From NCBI GenBank assembly GCA_963827935.1, contig CAWHCN010000017.1, positions 310,001 to 374,000 of the forward strand: DNA of 64,000 nt. Reading direction: 5' to 3'. Shown here one piece after another: positions 28,680 through 39,417 of the stretch; position 1 is the stretch's first letter; each line of letters starts with the position of its first letter. Both the position numbers and the translations under genes were made by a program. The stretch is from DATFNV01 sp963827935. GTDB lineage: Bacteria > Planctomycetota > Planctomycetia > Gemmatales > Gemmataceae. A model generated the notes under the pieces. It made no database searches. It was not told the origin of the DNA and saw nothing but the letters and a program-made list of their open reading frames with translations.

Positions 28680-29579
28680 ATGCTGGACCTCTTTGTCGGA
28701 ATCGACCACGGCGGCAGCGAGACCAAGGCGGCCCTGTGGGAGGCGGATCGATGCCTGGCGACCGGTCGAGGCGCGGCAGCACCCGCCTTGCGAGAACTGG
28801 AACCGGCCCGCTGGCCCCAGGCCATCCGGACCTGGGCGGACCAGCTCGGCTATCCGGTGGGCAGCTGGCGCGGCCTGGGCCTGTCGCTGGCCCTGCCGAT
28901 CGTTCGCGGAATGATCCTCGATCCCACACGCAAGTTCCGAGACCTGGACGGCCTGGCGCTCGAGGAGCTTCGCAGCGCCCTGAGTCGGGGCCTGGCCCTG
29001 CCGGTTTCCATTATCCACGACGGCCAGGCGGCCCTCCTGGGCGAGCTGGCGCTCGCGCCCGCTGGCGTTCCGGGCCGGTCCGGCATGCTGACGTTTGGCA
29101 AGTCGATTGGCTTCGGCTGGGCCGTCGATGGGCACATCTGGAGCGGACCCTACACCAGCTGGGTCAGTCACCTGCAGCTGTGCCCCGACGGGCTGCCGGG
29201 CGCGGAACCGTGCGTCGGCTGCGGGCAACTTGGCTGCTGGCGCGTCGTGTACCAAACACTCAAGGGAACCGACGACGCCCATCCCAACGCCGATTGCCTT
29301 GACACCCTGCTGAGGTACACGGCCCAGGGGATTGCCGGGATGTTGAATGTCTTGCCCCTGGATCGGCTCTTCCTGGGCGGCGGCTGGGTCGCCCATAACC
29401 TCGACCCGCGGGGCATCCGGAATGAGGCTGTTCGGCGACGCGAGCCTTATGCGATTCTTATGAGCTACCTGAAGGGGCGTATGCTGATCGATCCAGCAAG
29501 TGTGCTCCAGCTTGGGAAAAGCGAGACGTACAGCGCGGCGATTGGCGCTGCCTGGCACGCCAGTCGGGAGGCGCGATAG
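28680..29579 (+). CDS. ROK-like sugar kinase family protein
   Basis: GGAGGG precedes the ATG at 28680. In this 299-aa protein the N-terminus LFVGIDHGGSETKAALWEAD is the phosphate-binding loop of the ASKHA fold. GMLTFGKSIGFGWAVDGH and the Cys-rich CVGCGQLGCWRVV resemble the ROK zinc motif, and RLFLGGGWVAHN fits the adenosine loop. It is likely a cytoplasmic kinase or ROK-type regulator, but lacks an HTH domain. Substrate unknown. It faces away from the rluA-type gene. Confidence 0.75.
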   Translation: MLDLFVGIDHGGSETKAALWEADRCLATGRGAAAPALRELEPARWPQAIRTWADQLGYPVGSWRGLGLSLALPIVRGMILDPTRKFRDLDGLALEELRSALSRGLALPVSIIHDGQAALLGELALAPAGVPGRSGMLTFGKSIGFGWAVDGHIWSGPYTSWVSHLQLCPDGLPGAEPCVGCGQLGCWRVVYQTLKGTDDAHPNADCLDTLLRYTAQGIAGMLNVLPLDRLFLGGGWVAHNLDPRGIRNEAVRRREPYAILMSYLKGRMLIDPASVLQLGKSETYSAAIGAAWHASREAR

Positions 29580-29680
29580 CCGCGGTGGTAGTGGTATTGG
29601 TAGAGTGGGTCTCGCTCCGCTCGACGCACGCTACGAACTACGACCTATGATTGGTTTTCAGGCATTCCAAGAGATCTCCC

Positions 29681-32600
29681 ATGCCCGCGCCCCTGCAAGC
29701 CCTGACCGAACACCTGGACTCGCTGTCCACACGTTGTCCGGTGCTCATCCAGGGGATCCGCCAGGCCATCGCCATTGGCCAGATCGATCCGGAGATGGCT
29801 CTGACCCGGTCGCGCAAGGCACTCGATTACATCGTCCGCGAGGTCTACCAGCGCCGTCTGAACGAACCGCCGGGGACCCGGCCGCTGGATAACCTGCTGC
29901 AGCGCCTGGTGAAGGACGGCCACTGGCCGACGCGCCTGGCCGCCTATGCCAACACCGTGCGCGAGCTGGGCAATGTCGGCACGCACACCTTCGGCGAGCC
30001 CATCACGCCCACCGATGTGCTGCGCTCGCTGGAGCAACTCGTGCCGATTGTCGATTGGTTTCTCGAACAAGACGCCGCTGCGCCGGGTGGGACAACCGGG
30101 GCGGAATCGGCCGCTGATTGGCGGACGGACCGCCTGGGCCTGGCGATGGGCGACACCACCGCTGTCGTGCCCAAGGGGCTGCGTTCCTTCGATGCTCGCG
30201 ACAGCGATTTCTTCCTCACCCTGGTGCCGGGCGCCCGCGACCGGGCTGGGCTGCCCGAGTCGATCCGCTTCTGGAAGGATCGGACCGATCCGGCCCACGA
30301 AGCGGCGTTCACGGTCGGGTTGCTTTACGGACCATCGGGATGCGGGAAGTCGTCGCTGGTGAAGGCCGGCCTGTTGCCGCGCCTGTCGCCCAGCGTGCAG
30401 AGCGTGTACGTGGAGGCCACCAGCGACGATACCGAGGCCCGCATCTTGAAGGGACTGCGCCGCCGGTTCCCGCAGTTGCCGACCGATGCCGGCCTGGTGC
30501 AGAGCTTCGTCCTGCTTTTTTCGGGCTCGGTGCTGCCGGCCGGGCAGAAGGTGTTGCTGGTGCTGGACCAGTTCGAGCAGTGGCTGCACGCGCGGCGGGC
30601 CGAGGAACAGCCGGAACTGGTACAGGCGCTGCGGCAGTGCGACGGCGCGCATGTGCAATGCCTGGTGATGGTGCGCGACGACTTCTGGCTGGCCGTCAGC
30701 CGCTTCCTCCGCCAGCTCGAAATTCAGCTCCTGGAAGGGCAGAACACCGCGCTGGTGGACCTGTTCGACCTGCTGCACGCCCGCAAGGTGCTGACGCTGT
30801 TCGGCCAGGCCCACGGGCGGCTACCGGATGATGCCGCCGCCATCACGGCTGAGCAACATCAATTCATCGATCAGGCAGTCGCGGGGCTGGCCCAGGACGG
30901 CAAGGTGATTCCGGTCCGGCTGGCGCTGTTCGCGGAGATGGTGAAGGGGAAGGCGTGGTCGCCGGTAACGCTGCGCGACGTGGGCGGGACCGAGGGAATC
31001 GGCGTGACCTTCCTGGAGGAGAACTTCACGGCCTCCTCCGCCCCGGCCGAGCATCGGCTGCACCAGAAAGCGGTCCGCGCCGTGCTGAGCGCGCTGCTAC
31101 CGGAGAAGGGGAGCGACATCAAGGGGCACATGCGCTCGCGCGAGGAGTTGTTGGAAGCGTCGGAGTATGCCGGCCGGCCGCAGCACTTCGATGCCCTGAT
31201 GCGCATCCTGGACCCCGAGCTGCGGCTGGTCACCCCGACCGACCCCGCGGGCCTGGAGAGCGACGAGACCCCGGCCGCGCCCCGGCCGCAGTTCTACCAG
31301 CTGACCCACGACTACCTGGTCGGCCCGCTGCGGGAATGGCTGCGGCGCAAGCAGCGCGAAAGCCGCCGCGGCCGGGCCGAGCTGCGCCTCGCTGACCGGG
31401 TAGCCCTCTGGGTCCTTCGCCCGGAGAGCCGCCATCTGCCCAGCGTGCGCGAATGGTTCCAAATCCTGCTGCTGACGCGACGCCGCGACTGGCATCCGCC
31501 GGAGCGGCGGATGATGCGGGCGGCGACGCGACGCTACACGCTGTTTGGACTGGTCCTTGCGGTGGGGTTGGGCCTGCTCGGGGCCGGGACCTGGTTTGCC
31601 TACAGCAAGCAGGCCGCCGCCGGTCAGATCGAGGCCCTGAAGTCGGCCGAAATCGGCCAGGTGCCCGACATCGTCGCCCGCATCGCCTCGCACCGAACGT
31701 GGACCGATCCGGCCCTACGGGAGATGCTGCACGGGAATGACAATGATCCGCAAGCGAGCAAGGAGCATCTGTACGCCAGCCTGGCCCTCCTGCCCGTCGA
31801 TCCCTCCCAAAATGATTACATCATCGATCGGCTGCTGACGGCGGATTTCAATCAATTTCCGACGATCCGCGACCTGCTGAAAGCCTATTCCGATCCACCG
31901 ACAAACCAGCTCTGGCAAGTCCTGGAAGATGGCAAGGCGGACGCTGGACGACGCTTCCGGGCGGGGATGGCCCTGGCGAAGTACGTGCCGCCCAGCGCCG
32001 ACGATGCCCGCTGGCAGGCCGTCGCGCCCTTCCTGGTGGACCAGTTGCTACCGGCCATGGTCAGTCATCCCCTGGACTACAAGCTGCTGCTGGAGGCGTT
32101 CCGGCCAGGGGGAGCGGCCATCCTGGCACCGCTCGGTGCGGCGTTCCGCGACACGAAACGGCCGGATTCCCAGCGAACCTACGCCATGAACCTACTGGTG
32201 GAGTACGCCGCCGATCAGCCGGACATCTACGCCGGCCTGCTCATGGATGCGGAGCCCGGGCAGTACGTCGACCTGCTGCCCAAGGTCCAAGCGCTGGAGC
32301 TGGCGGACAAGGTCATTCCCGTCCTGGAGGCGGAACTGGCCCGCGTGCTGACACCCACCTGGCGCGATGCTCCAACTCGCCCGGGCTGGTCGGCGCCGGA
32401 CGCGGGCCTCAGCGGGCCGATCGAGAGCGCCGGGGGCCTGGTCAACGACCATTTCGCACTGTGCCAGACAATGCCACTGGAGCAATGCGCCGGCGTGGCG
32501 GATCGGCTGCGGCCCTGCGGCTTCCGCCCGGTTGGCTTTCGGCCCTACCGCTGCGGCGACCAGGTGCAGGTGGCCGCCCTCTGGACGCGCGATGGCCGCG

Positions 32601-34620
32601 ACTGGCGGCTGGCCTACGACCGCACCGCTGCCGACCTGGCGACCCAGGACCAGACCTGGAAAGCTCAGGGATTCATCCCGGCCGATGTCGCGGGCTACGA
32701 GTCGCCGGCGGCGGCGGGCCAGCTCTCCTACGCTGCTCTCTGGATCAAGCCTCCGCTGGAAATCAGCGAGGCCCGGCTGTATGTCGGAGTGGCTGCGGGC
32801 GCAGGATTACCGCGCTGCACTGGCCCCGCTTCTCAAGGGCGGCTTCCGGCCACAGACCGTGACGGAAAATGCCCTGGGAGACACGAACTGGTACAGCGGC
32901 GTCTGGTGGAAGCCGAAACGCCCGGTCGACGAGGAAGCCCGCGTCTTCGAGTTGGGACGAAGCGAAACACGCTATGCCAGCAAGCTGACTGCGAGCCGGC
33001 TGCAGCTGGATGTGCGCTTGTCAGCGGTCGATCCGCGGCGGTTGCCGCGCGCGCGGGCCGGGCGCTGGCCCTGCTGTTCGGACTGCCGGCGAGCGGGTCG
33101 CCCCTTTTGCCGCTGCCGTGCCTGGGCCTGAGCGAGGCCGTCCTCCAGGCCCAGCCGCGCGACTGGGACTATGGCGGCGTTTGGTACGAATCGACGACGA
33201 TGTCCTCCCAGGAAGCGCACGGCCTGGCCCCGGCCGACCACCTGGCCCGCTGCCGCGACCTGGCCCAGCAGGGCTATCGACCAATGGCACTCACCGTGGC
33301 CTGTGCCGGCGCGGACAAGCAGGCTGGCAGCGGCCTCGGTCTGGCATCAGCCGGTGGTCTCCGACGCCGCCAAGGACGCGCTGGCCCGGCACCAGGCCCA
33401 GGCCGCCATCACGCTGCTGCGCCTGGGCCAGCCCGCCCAAGTGCGGCCACGCCTGGTGCAGAAACCCGACCCTCGGCTGGCCTCGTTCATCATCAACCGC
33501 ATGGTCCCCCTCCGCGTGGAGCCGGATGCCGTTCGCCAGCGGCTCACGGAGACCACCGATGCCGATCAACTGCGCCGCCCTGCTTCTGAGTCTGGGCGAT
33601 TTCCCGCTCGACCGACTTTCCAGCGAGGACCGGGACAAGCTGGTGGACGACCTGCACCTCGTGCAGCGCTACCGCGAGGCGGGCGACCCCGGGCTGCACG
33701 GCGCTCTCGACTGGCTGCTCCGCCGCTGGGACAAGGCCGACCAGCTCCGCGACGCCAACCTGGCCCTGGCCTCGCGCGATCCAGTGAGCGGACGCGACTG
33801 GTACATCAACAAACAGGGACAGACGATGGCGGTCGTTCACGGCCCGGTCGATTTCCTGATGGGCTCCCCCGGCTCCGAGATTGACCGCTTCAAGCAGGAA
33901 GAGACGCAGCACCTGTGCCGCATCCCGCGCTCCTTCGCGGTCGCTGCCAGGAAGACGACGGTGCAGGACTTCCTCGGCTCGCCCCTCAAGCCCAGCCAGC
34001 AGCCGGGTGCCTACAGCCCCGATCCGGATTGTCCGATGATCTGGGTCAGCTGGTACGACGCCGCCCGCTACTGCCAGTGGCTCAACCAGAAAGAAGGCAT
34101 TGACGAGCGCGAATGGTGCTATCCGAAAGAAATCAAGGACGGCTCGGCGATCACGGTGGACCTGACCAAAACGGGCTACCGGCTGCCGACCGAGGCGGAA
34201 TGGGAATACGCCTGCCGGGCGAAAACGATTACCAGCCGCTATTACGGATCGTCTACCGAACTGATGAACGATTACCTGTGGTGTTTCAATAATGCCTTCG
34301 ATCCGGCTTCGGCGGTCGGCGAGCGGGCCTGGCGGGTCGGGCTGCTGCGGCCCAATGCGCTGGGGCTGTTCGACATGCACGGCAACGTCTGGGACTGGTG
34401 CCAGAGCCGTTATGCACCCTATCCGGAGCTGCCGCCGGACCAGCCGGTGATCGACGGTGCCGACGCACCCCTTCCCGCGGGTGCCCTCTTGCAGCGCGTG
34501 GTCCGCGGCGGCTCATTCGTCAATCGCGTCCAGGTGGTGCGCTCGGCGGCCCGCAACAAGTACGAACCGGTGCGCTCCTATTACTACGTGGGCTTCCGCG
34601 TGGTGCGGACGATTCGCTGA
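29681..34620 (+). CDS. Giant STAND NTPase with transmembrane segment, PGH-like repeats and C-terminal FGE domain (four frameshifts)
   Basis: The frame from the ATG at 29681 encodes, in order: a helical DUF4145-like domain (about 1-130); an nSTAND NTPase with Walker A LLYGPSGCGKSSLVKAGLLP and Walker B VLLVLDQFEQWL; one transmembrane helix (TLFGLVLAVGLGLLGAGTWF, near 630); alpha-helical repeats; then several repeats of the polyglycine-hydrolase/BTRD1 type (RPVGFRPYRCGDQVQVAALW; QGFIPADVAGY). Between about 32780 and 33570 four single-base shifts break the frame. The last ~270 residues form an FGE-sulfatase domain (FLMGSPGSE, GYRLPTEAEWEYACRA, GLFDMHGNVWDWCQSR, RVVRGGSF, YVGFRVVR). The domain set suggests a membrane-anchored sensor or conflict-system protein. 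Confidence 0.8.
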
Positions 34621-34629
34621 AGGCCTGTG

Positions 34630-34784
34630 CTCCCCTCGCCCCGGTACTCCGGGGAGAGGGGTCGGGGGTGAGGGGTTCTGGTCTTGCGAGATTCAGCCCC
34701 CTCACCCCCAACCCCTCTCCCCGGAGTACCGGGGCGAGGGGAGTAAGGGCACCCCTCTCCCCCGAGTACGGGGGCGAGGGGCTT
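34630..34784. repeat. Dispersed palindromic element, family B (copy 2 plus partial copy)
   Basis: A full unit (34630-34744) with both arms and the GGTGAGGGG centre is followed by a half unit (34750-34784). It separates the giant STAND gene from the beta-CASP nuclease gene. Confidence 0.85.
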
Positions 34785-34834
34785 CCCGAGCGAGCCGACG
34801 CGCGGTCCTTGTTCATACCCCCTACAATGCGGTG

Positions 34835-36236
34835 ATGGCCAGCAAGCGAACGCTCCTGGAGCCGACGGTCACCTTCTGGGGCGCGGCTCGGACCGTGACG
34901 GGGTCGATGCACCGCGTCGATGCCTGCGGCCGGTCGCTGCTGCTGGATTGCGGCCTTTATCAGGGCCCGCGGGCCGAGGCGCACCGCCGCAATCTCGAAT
35001 TTCCCTTCCGGCCGCGCGACATCGAGGCGGTGCTGCTGAGCCATGCCCACGTCGATCACTGCGGCAACCTGCCCAACCTGGTTCGCCAGGGTTTCACCGG
35101 CCCCATTTACTGCACACCGGCCACGCGGGCCCTGGTCGGCGTCATGCTGGGCGATGCCGCCAAGATTCACGAAGAGGATGCCGCTTACCTGAATCGGCAT
35201 CGCGAAAGAGGGGAGCCGAAGGTCGAGCCGCTCTACACCGGGCGCGATGTCTATCGGACGCTCTTGCGCCTCGCGCGGTCCCCTATAATCGGCCCGTCGA
35301 GGCTGGCCCTGGCCTGGAGGCGACGTTCGTGGATGCGGGGCATCTCCTCGGCTCGGCCATGATCGCCCTGCGGATGAACGAACGGCGCCTGACGTTCACG
35401 GGCGACCTGGGCCGGCCGGGGCTGCCGATCCTGCGCGATCCCGCCCCGGTGCCGCCGGGCGATTTGCTGATTAGTGAGAGCACCTATGGCGGCCATCGGC
35501 ACGAGCCGGTCGAGGAAACGGCGGAGCGGCTGGGCGCGGTGGTCCGGCAGACGGCGGCCCGCGGCGGCAAGCTCATCATCCCCGCCTTCAGCGTGGGTCG
35601 GACGCAAACCATCGTCTACTTCCTCCATCAACTCCTGAACGCCGGCCGCCTGCCGGACCTGCCCATTTTCGTCGATAGCCCAATGGCGGTGCGGGCCACC
35701 GAGGTCTTCCGCGCCCACCCCGAGTGCTTCAGCGACCAGACCCTGCGCTTGCTGGAGGAGCATCCCGACCTGTTCGGCGAACGGCACGTCCACTACGTCG
35801 ACAAGGTCCACGAGAGCATCGCCCTGAACGACCGCCGCGACCCGTGCGTGATCATCTCGGCCAGCGGTATGTGCGAAGGGGGTCGGGTCCTGCACCATCT
35901 GAAGCACAACATCGAGGACCCGCGCTCAACCATCCTGATTGCCGGCTACCAGGCCCCGGAGACCCTGGGGCGCCGGCTGGTGGAGCGCCGGCCCGAGGTC
36001 CGCATTCTGGGCGCAGCCTGAGTCTCAAGGCCGAAGTCGTCGTGCTCAACGGCCTGTCCAGCCACGCGGACCACGACGGCTTGCTGCGCAGCCTGACGCC
36101 ACTGGTCGGGCAGGCGCGGCAGGTCCGGCTGGTGCACGGCGATCCGGAGCGGGCGGCGGCGCTGGCGGAAGGATTGCGGGCGGCGGGGTTTGAGGATGTG
36201 GGAGTTCCGGAGAGGGGCGATACGGTGGCGGTGTAG
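34835..36236 (+). CDS. Metallo-beta-lactamase/beta-CASP ribonuclease, two frameshifts
   Basis: MASKRTLLEPTVTFWGAART starts at 34835. LLSHAHVDHCGNL near residues 68-77 is the zinc-binding HxHxDH motif. The frame shifts near 35280 (TCCCC run), then DAGHLLGSAMI, FTGDLGRPG, PAFSVGRTQTIVYFL and VIISASGMCEGGRVLHHLKH identify the beta-CASP part. A second shift near 36015 leads to the C-terminal RMMBL part (AEVVVLNGLSSHADHDGLL). Such enzymes are cytoplasmic RNA endonucleases or exonucleases of the CPSF73-like type. Confidence 0.85.
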
Positions 36237-36257
36237 CCCGGTGCTGCCGGGCCGCCG

Positions 36258-36782
36258 TTACTTCGCGTCCATCAACTTTTCGAGTTGTTTCGCACTGAGG
36301 AACAGCCGGTAGGGCTGCCCGGGAAGTTCCTCGAAATCCCACCGTTGGTAGAACGCCTTGGCGGCATCATTGAGGCAATCGAGGATGATGGCGACAAAGG
36401 CAAACGTCTTGCCCGCGTCGTGACAATCGCGAAGGGCCTGGGCGAACAGGCGCCGGCCCAGTCCCTGGCCCTGATGATCGGTGCTCACTCCCAGCCAGGC
36501 CAGCACTGCGACAGGAAGCTTTCGGCGGGGCAGGCGCTTCGTCACCTCGGCGGGCAAGTCTGCAAAGTCAACCTGTCCGGTTGCCAGTGTGTAGTAACCG
36601 GCAATCCGCTCTTCCGAATCGAGCAGCACCCGCGTGGCAGAAAGCCGCTTCTCCTGATTCTGAAGCGCGTTAGTGGCCAACCAGGTATCGACCTGCGCTT
36701 CGCAGCACCGGAATGTCTTCCGCGGGTGTTCGCGTCGTAGTTGTTCGAGTCGGAACCCCTCGGGGAAGTGGATCCCATTCAC
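36258..36782 (-). CDS. GNAT acetyltransferase toxin (TacT-like)
   Basis: The 174-aa protein has the GNAT acetyl-CoA loop VLAWLGVSTDHQGQGLGRRL and the C-terminal AKAFYQRWDFEELPGQPYRL. Order and size match TacT toxins, which acetylate the amino group of aminoacyl-tRNA. It overlaps the DUF1778 antitoxin gene by four bases (ATGA). Confidence 0.85.
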   Translation of the reverse strand: MNGIHFPEGFRLEQLRREHPRKTFRCCEAQVDTWLATNALQNQEKRLSATRVLLDSEERIAGYYTLATGQVDFADLPAEVTKRLPRRKLPVAVLAWLGVSTDHQGQGLGRRLFAQALRDCHDAGKTFAFVAIILDCLNDAAKAFYQRWDFEELPGQPYRLFLSAKQLEKLMDAK

Positions 36783-37084
36783 GACTCACCCCGCATGATC
36801 GCGCCCAGCTCTCGCTGAGCCTCGGTCAAGCGCGGCGGCCCGTTCAGGGCGTTCCAGAAGGCGAGTTGTTCGTCGGGGGTCAGGGCGATGGTCTGCTCGC
36901 GTGCGGCCAGCACTTCTCTCTGAGCCTGGGTGACGGTCACGGTCCGCACATAGTCACTGATGCTGATGCGGCGCAACTCGGCGGCCTGCGACAGGTAGGC
37001 CTTACTGACATCGTCAAGGCGGACCATAAGCGGGCTGCCCCCCTGCCCTTTTCTACGGACCCGTGATGTCGCTTTCTGAGCCAT
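36779..37084 (-). CDS. DUF1778 (TacA-like) antitoxin
   Basis: The 101-aa protein has the ribbon-helix-helix-like DNA-binding start SPLMVRLDDVSKAYLSQAAE and LRRISISDYVRTVTVTQAQR, then the flexible toxin-wrapping segment IALTPDEQLAFWNALN typical of DUF1778. The antitoxin precedes the GNAT toxin and presumably represses the pair. Confidence 0.85.
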   Translation of the reverse strand: MAQKATSRVRRKGQGGSPLMVRLDDVSKAYLSQAAELRRISISDYVRTVTVTQAQREVLAAREQTIALTPDEQLAFWNALNGPPRLTEAQRELGAIMRGES

Positions 37085-37143
37085 TGTGATGTCCTCCTCG
37101 CGCTATTGTATAGCACATCGCCGTACAGTCAAGGCCGTCAACT

Positions 37144-38280
37144 TCACAACCCCCTCCCCATCTCCCCCTGAATGTCCTTCAATTCCTCCACCCCCACCGA
37201 AAGGCGAATCAGCCCATCGGTGATCCCCTGGCGTCGCTTCTCCGCGGGACTCACATAACGGTGCGAGGTCGTCGCCGGGTGGCTGCACGTTGTCGTCGTG
37301 TTGCCCAGGGATGGGCTGAAGGGGATGCCGCGGGCCCGGTGCATGAAGTGGTTGACCGCCTCGCGGCTGTCCAGCTCGAAGCAGAGCATGTTCCCGAAAG
37401 CATCTGCCAGGACCCGGCCGGCTAGCTCGTGATCGGGGTGGTCGCTGCGCCCCGGGTAGACAACCCGGCTGACACCCCCCTGACCCGCCAACCAGTCGGC
37501 GAGGGCGGCGGCGTTGGCGCAGGCGGCCTTCATGCGCAGGGACAACGTCGTTAGCCCGCGCTGGGCCAGCCAGCAGTCGAACGGGTTGGACGCCAGCCCG
37601 AAGATGCTGACCGTGCGCGTCGTCTCGGCCAGCAGGTCGGCCCGCCCCGAGAGAGAGCCAAGCGTGACATCGCTGTGCCCGCCCATCATCTTGGTCAGGC
37701 TTTCCATGACATAATCGGCGCCGTAGTCGAGCGGCCGGCACAGCACCGGCGTGGCGAAGGTATTGTCCACCACCAGCCGGCATTCGCGCTCGTGAGCCAG
37801 GTCAACCAGTTCTTGGAGATCGACGACGCGCAGGAGCGGATTGGACATCGTCTCCACGAACAACAACCGGGCTGGCTGCCGCAGGGCCGAGCGGACTTCT
37901 TCCAGGTCGTTGGTATCGACCAGCGTCGTCTCGATGCCGAAGCGGGGCAGCTCCTCGCGGAAGAGCTGCGTGGTCCGCCCGTAGAGGCGATTGCTGGCGA
38001 CGATGCGATCGCCCTTCTGCAGGGTGGCCAAAGCGACGGCGCTGATGGCGCCCATGCCCGAGCCGCAAATGACCGTCCAGAGCGCGCCTTCCAGCGCGGA
38101 CAGCTGGTCCGCCAGTTGCCGGGCGTTGGGATGCCCATCCCGCGCGTAGATGAACCCCGGCGCCTGGGCATTCATGATGCGATCCAGGGCGTCCAGGTCC
38201 GGCAGGGTGTACACCGACGATTGGAAGAGAGGCGGGACAAGGGGGACGCTATGGCCCAACGGTGGCTGCTGTTCCGGCAT
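37144..38280 (-). CDS. Cys/Met metabolism PLP enzyme (cystathionine gamma-synthase/lyase type)
   Basis: The start chosen is the ATG at 38280 (GGAGAG upstream); the open frame further upstream is a shadow of the lipoprotein gene. The 378-aa protein has FQSSVYTLPDLDAL, the substrate loop Tyr in YARDGHPNARQLA, GSGMGAISAVALATLQKGD, VDNTFATPVLCRPLDYGADY, and the PLP lysine in ESLTKMMGGHSDVTLGSL. It is probably a cytosolic trans-sulfuration enzyme or methionine gamma-lyase; the exact reaction cannot be told from sequence. Confidence 0.9.
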   Translation of the reverse strand: MPEQQPPLGHSVPLVPPLFQSSVYTLPDLDALDRIMNAQAPGFIYARDGHPNARQLADQLSALEGALWTVICGSGMGAISAVALATLQKGDRIVASNRLYGRTTQLFREELPRFGIETTLVDTNDLEEVRSALRQPARLLFVETMSNPLLRVVDLQELVDLAHERECRLVVDNTFATPVLCRPLDYGADYVMESLTKMMGGHSDVTLGSLSGRADLLAETTRTVSIFGLASNPFDCWLAQRGLTTLSLRMKAACANAAALADWLAGQGGVSRVVYPGRSDHPDHELAGRVLADAFGNMLCFELDSREAVNHFMHRARGIPFSPSLGNTTTTCSHPATTSHRYVSPAEKRRQGITDGLIRLSVGVEELKDIQGEMGRGL

Positions 38281-38363
38281 GGCGAGACTCTCCGGGGCGG
38301 GCGACCGGGCTATTTCACCCGCCCCGGCGAGGCTTGTCGAGTCCAGCAGGGCAGCAATTCCGT

Positions 38364-39278
38364 TTACTCCTTCTTGTCTCGATCCGCCAGGTACTTCTGG
38401 ACGGCCAGCCACATGTCGCGTTGGGGGCCGTCGCCATCGTCCTTCAGTCCCAGGGCGGCGGCCTTCTTGCGGGCCTCCTCGTCGCCGAGCTTGGCGACCG
38501 TGCGGAAATAGAGGTACCAGAGGCCGCCGGCCAGCGTACCGTCCCGATCGTAGTAGACGAACAGCGGCCGGTTGGCCGCGTCGGCGACGATCTTGTTGAA
38601 CTGGTCCACCAGCTCGGGGGTCAGGGTCTTGGGAGACGCCTCCAGGGTGAGGTACGTCAGGCCGCGTTGCTCGAAGAGGCGCCGATCGCCGGCTGACTCC
38701 TCTTCCGGTCCGCGGACAAACAGGACGGCCTTGGTGTTGTTGTCTTTCAGCCAACCGATGCCCTCCAGCAAGGGCCGGGAGCCGACGGTCACGTTCGGCA
38801 GGGCCTCGGCAAAGTTGGCGATGCCGGCGGGCAATCCGGGCGAACGCCGCGGTTTCTCCGGTGTCTCCGGGGCAGCGGGCTTCTCGGGCAGGTTGGCCCG
38901 GGGCGGCTCCGGCGATTCCGGCGGGTTGAGGCGGGCCGATTCGCGCGGCTTCTCCGGGGCGATCGGCACCGGGCCGCCCAGGCTCGCCCCCGGCGGCGAG
39001 GCGGGACCCCACGCCTGCTGGATGGGCGCGGCCGGCAGCGGTTGATAGGCGCCGATCGATCCCGGCGGCACCACGGGCGCGCCCAGGGTCCCGGGGGGCG
39101 GAGCCGCCGGGACTGGGCAGGCGCGACAGGGTGCCAGCGGGCTGGCCGGCAAAATGGCCGCGGTGCGGACGGCCGGGGGGGGAGGGTAGCACGACTGGTT
39201 GCCGCAATGCGTGCAACCGGCCAGCGCCAGCGCTCCCACGGGGAGCGCGCACAGGGACCACAATCGCCGTCGGTTCAT
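38364..39278 (-). CDS. Lipoprotein with phosphatase-like domain
   Basis: AGGAGG precedes the ATG at 39278. Signal peptide with lipobox LALAGC (Cys 22). A Pro-rich linker (about 25-145, many PPG, PEKP) leads to a domain NVTVGSRPLLEGIGWLKDNN, RRLFEQRGLTYLTL and PLFVYYDRDGTLAGGLWYLY. This matches the DUF442/dual-specificity phosphatase-like fold, but the catalytic HCxxGxxR is replaced by YYDRDGTL, so activity is unlikely. Exported to the inner or outer membrane. Confidence 0.7.
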   Translation of the reverse strand: MNRRRLWSLCALPVGALALAGCTHCGNQSCYPPPPAVRTAAILPASPLAPCRACPVPAAPPPGTLGAPVVPPGSIGAYQPLPAAPIQQAWGPASPPGASLGGPVPIAPEKPRESARLNPPESPEPPRANLPEKPAAPETPEKPRRSPGLPAGIANFAEALPNVTVGSRPLLEGIGWLKDNNTKAVLFVRGPEEESAGDRRLFEQRGLTYLTLEASPKTLTPELVDQFNKIVADAANRPLFVYYDRDGTLAGGLWYLYFRTVAKLGDEEARKKAAALGLKDDGDGPQRDMWLAVQKYLADRDKKE

Positions 39279-39417
39279 GACGGGCCTCCTTTTTCTGTCC
39301 ACCACGATTGTACTTGATGAGAAAAGGTCGGCCCCAGGACGGAATGTTGAATCGGTAGCTGAATTGCCGGCACAGGTGGCAGGAAGTAACGGTTGGGCAA
39401 GCTGTAGGAGGAGTTGG

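Noticed and set aside
29681..34620. Diversity-generating retroelement proper
   Set aside because: No reverse transcriptase or template repeat is visible in the window; only the possible target is.
37144..39261. 705-aa minus-strand open frame
   Set aside because: Only the part from 38280 onward is the PLP enzyme; the N-terminal half is an out-of-frame reading of the lipoprotein gene.
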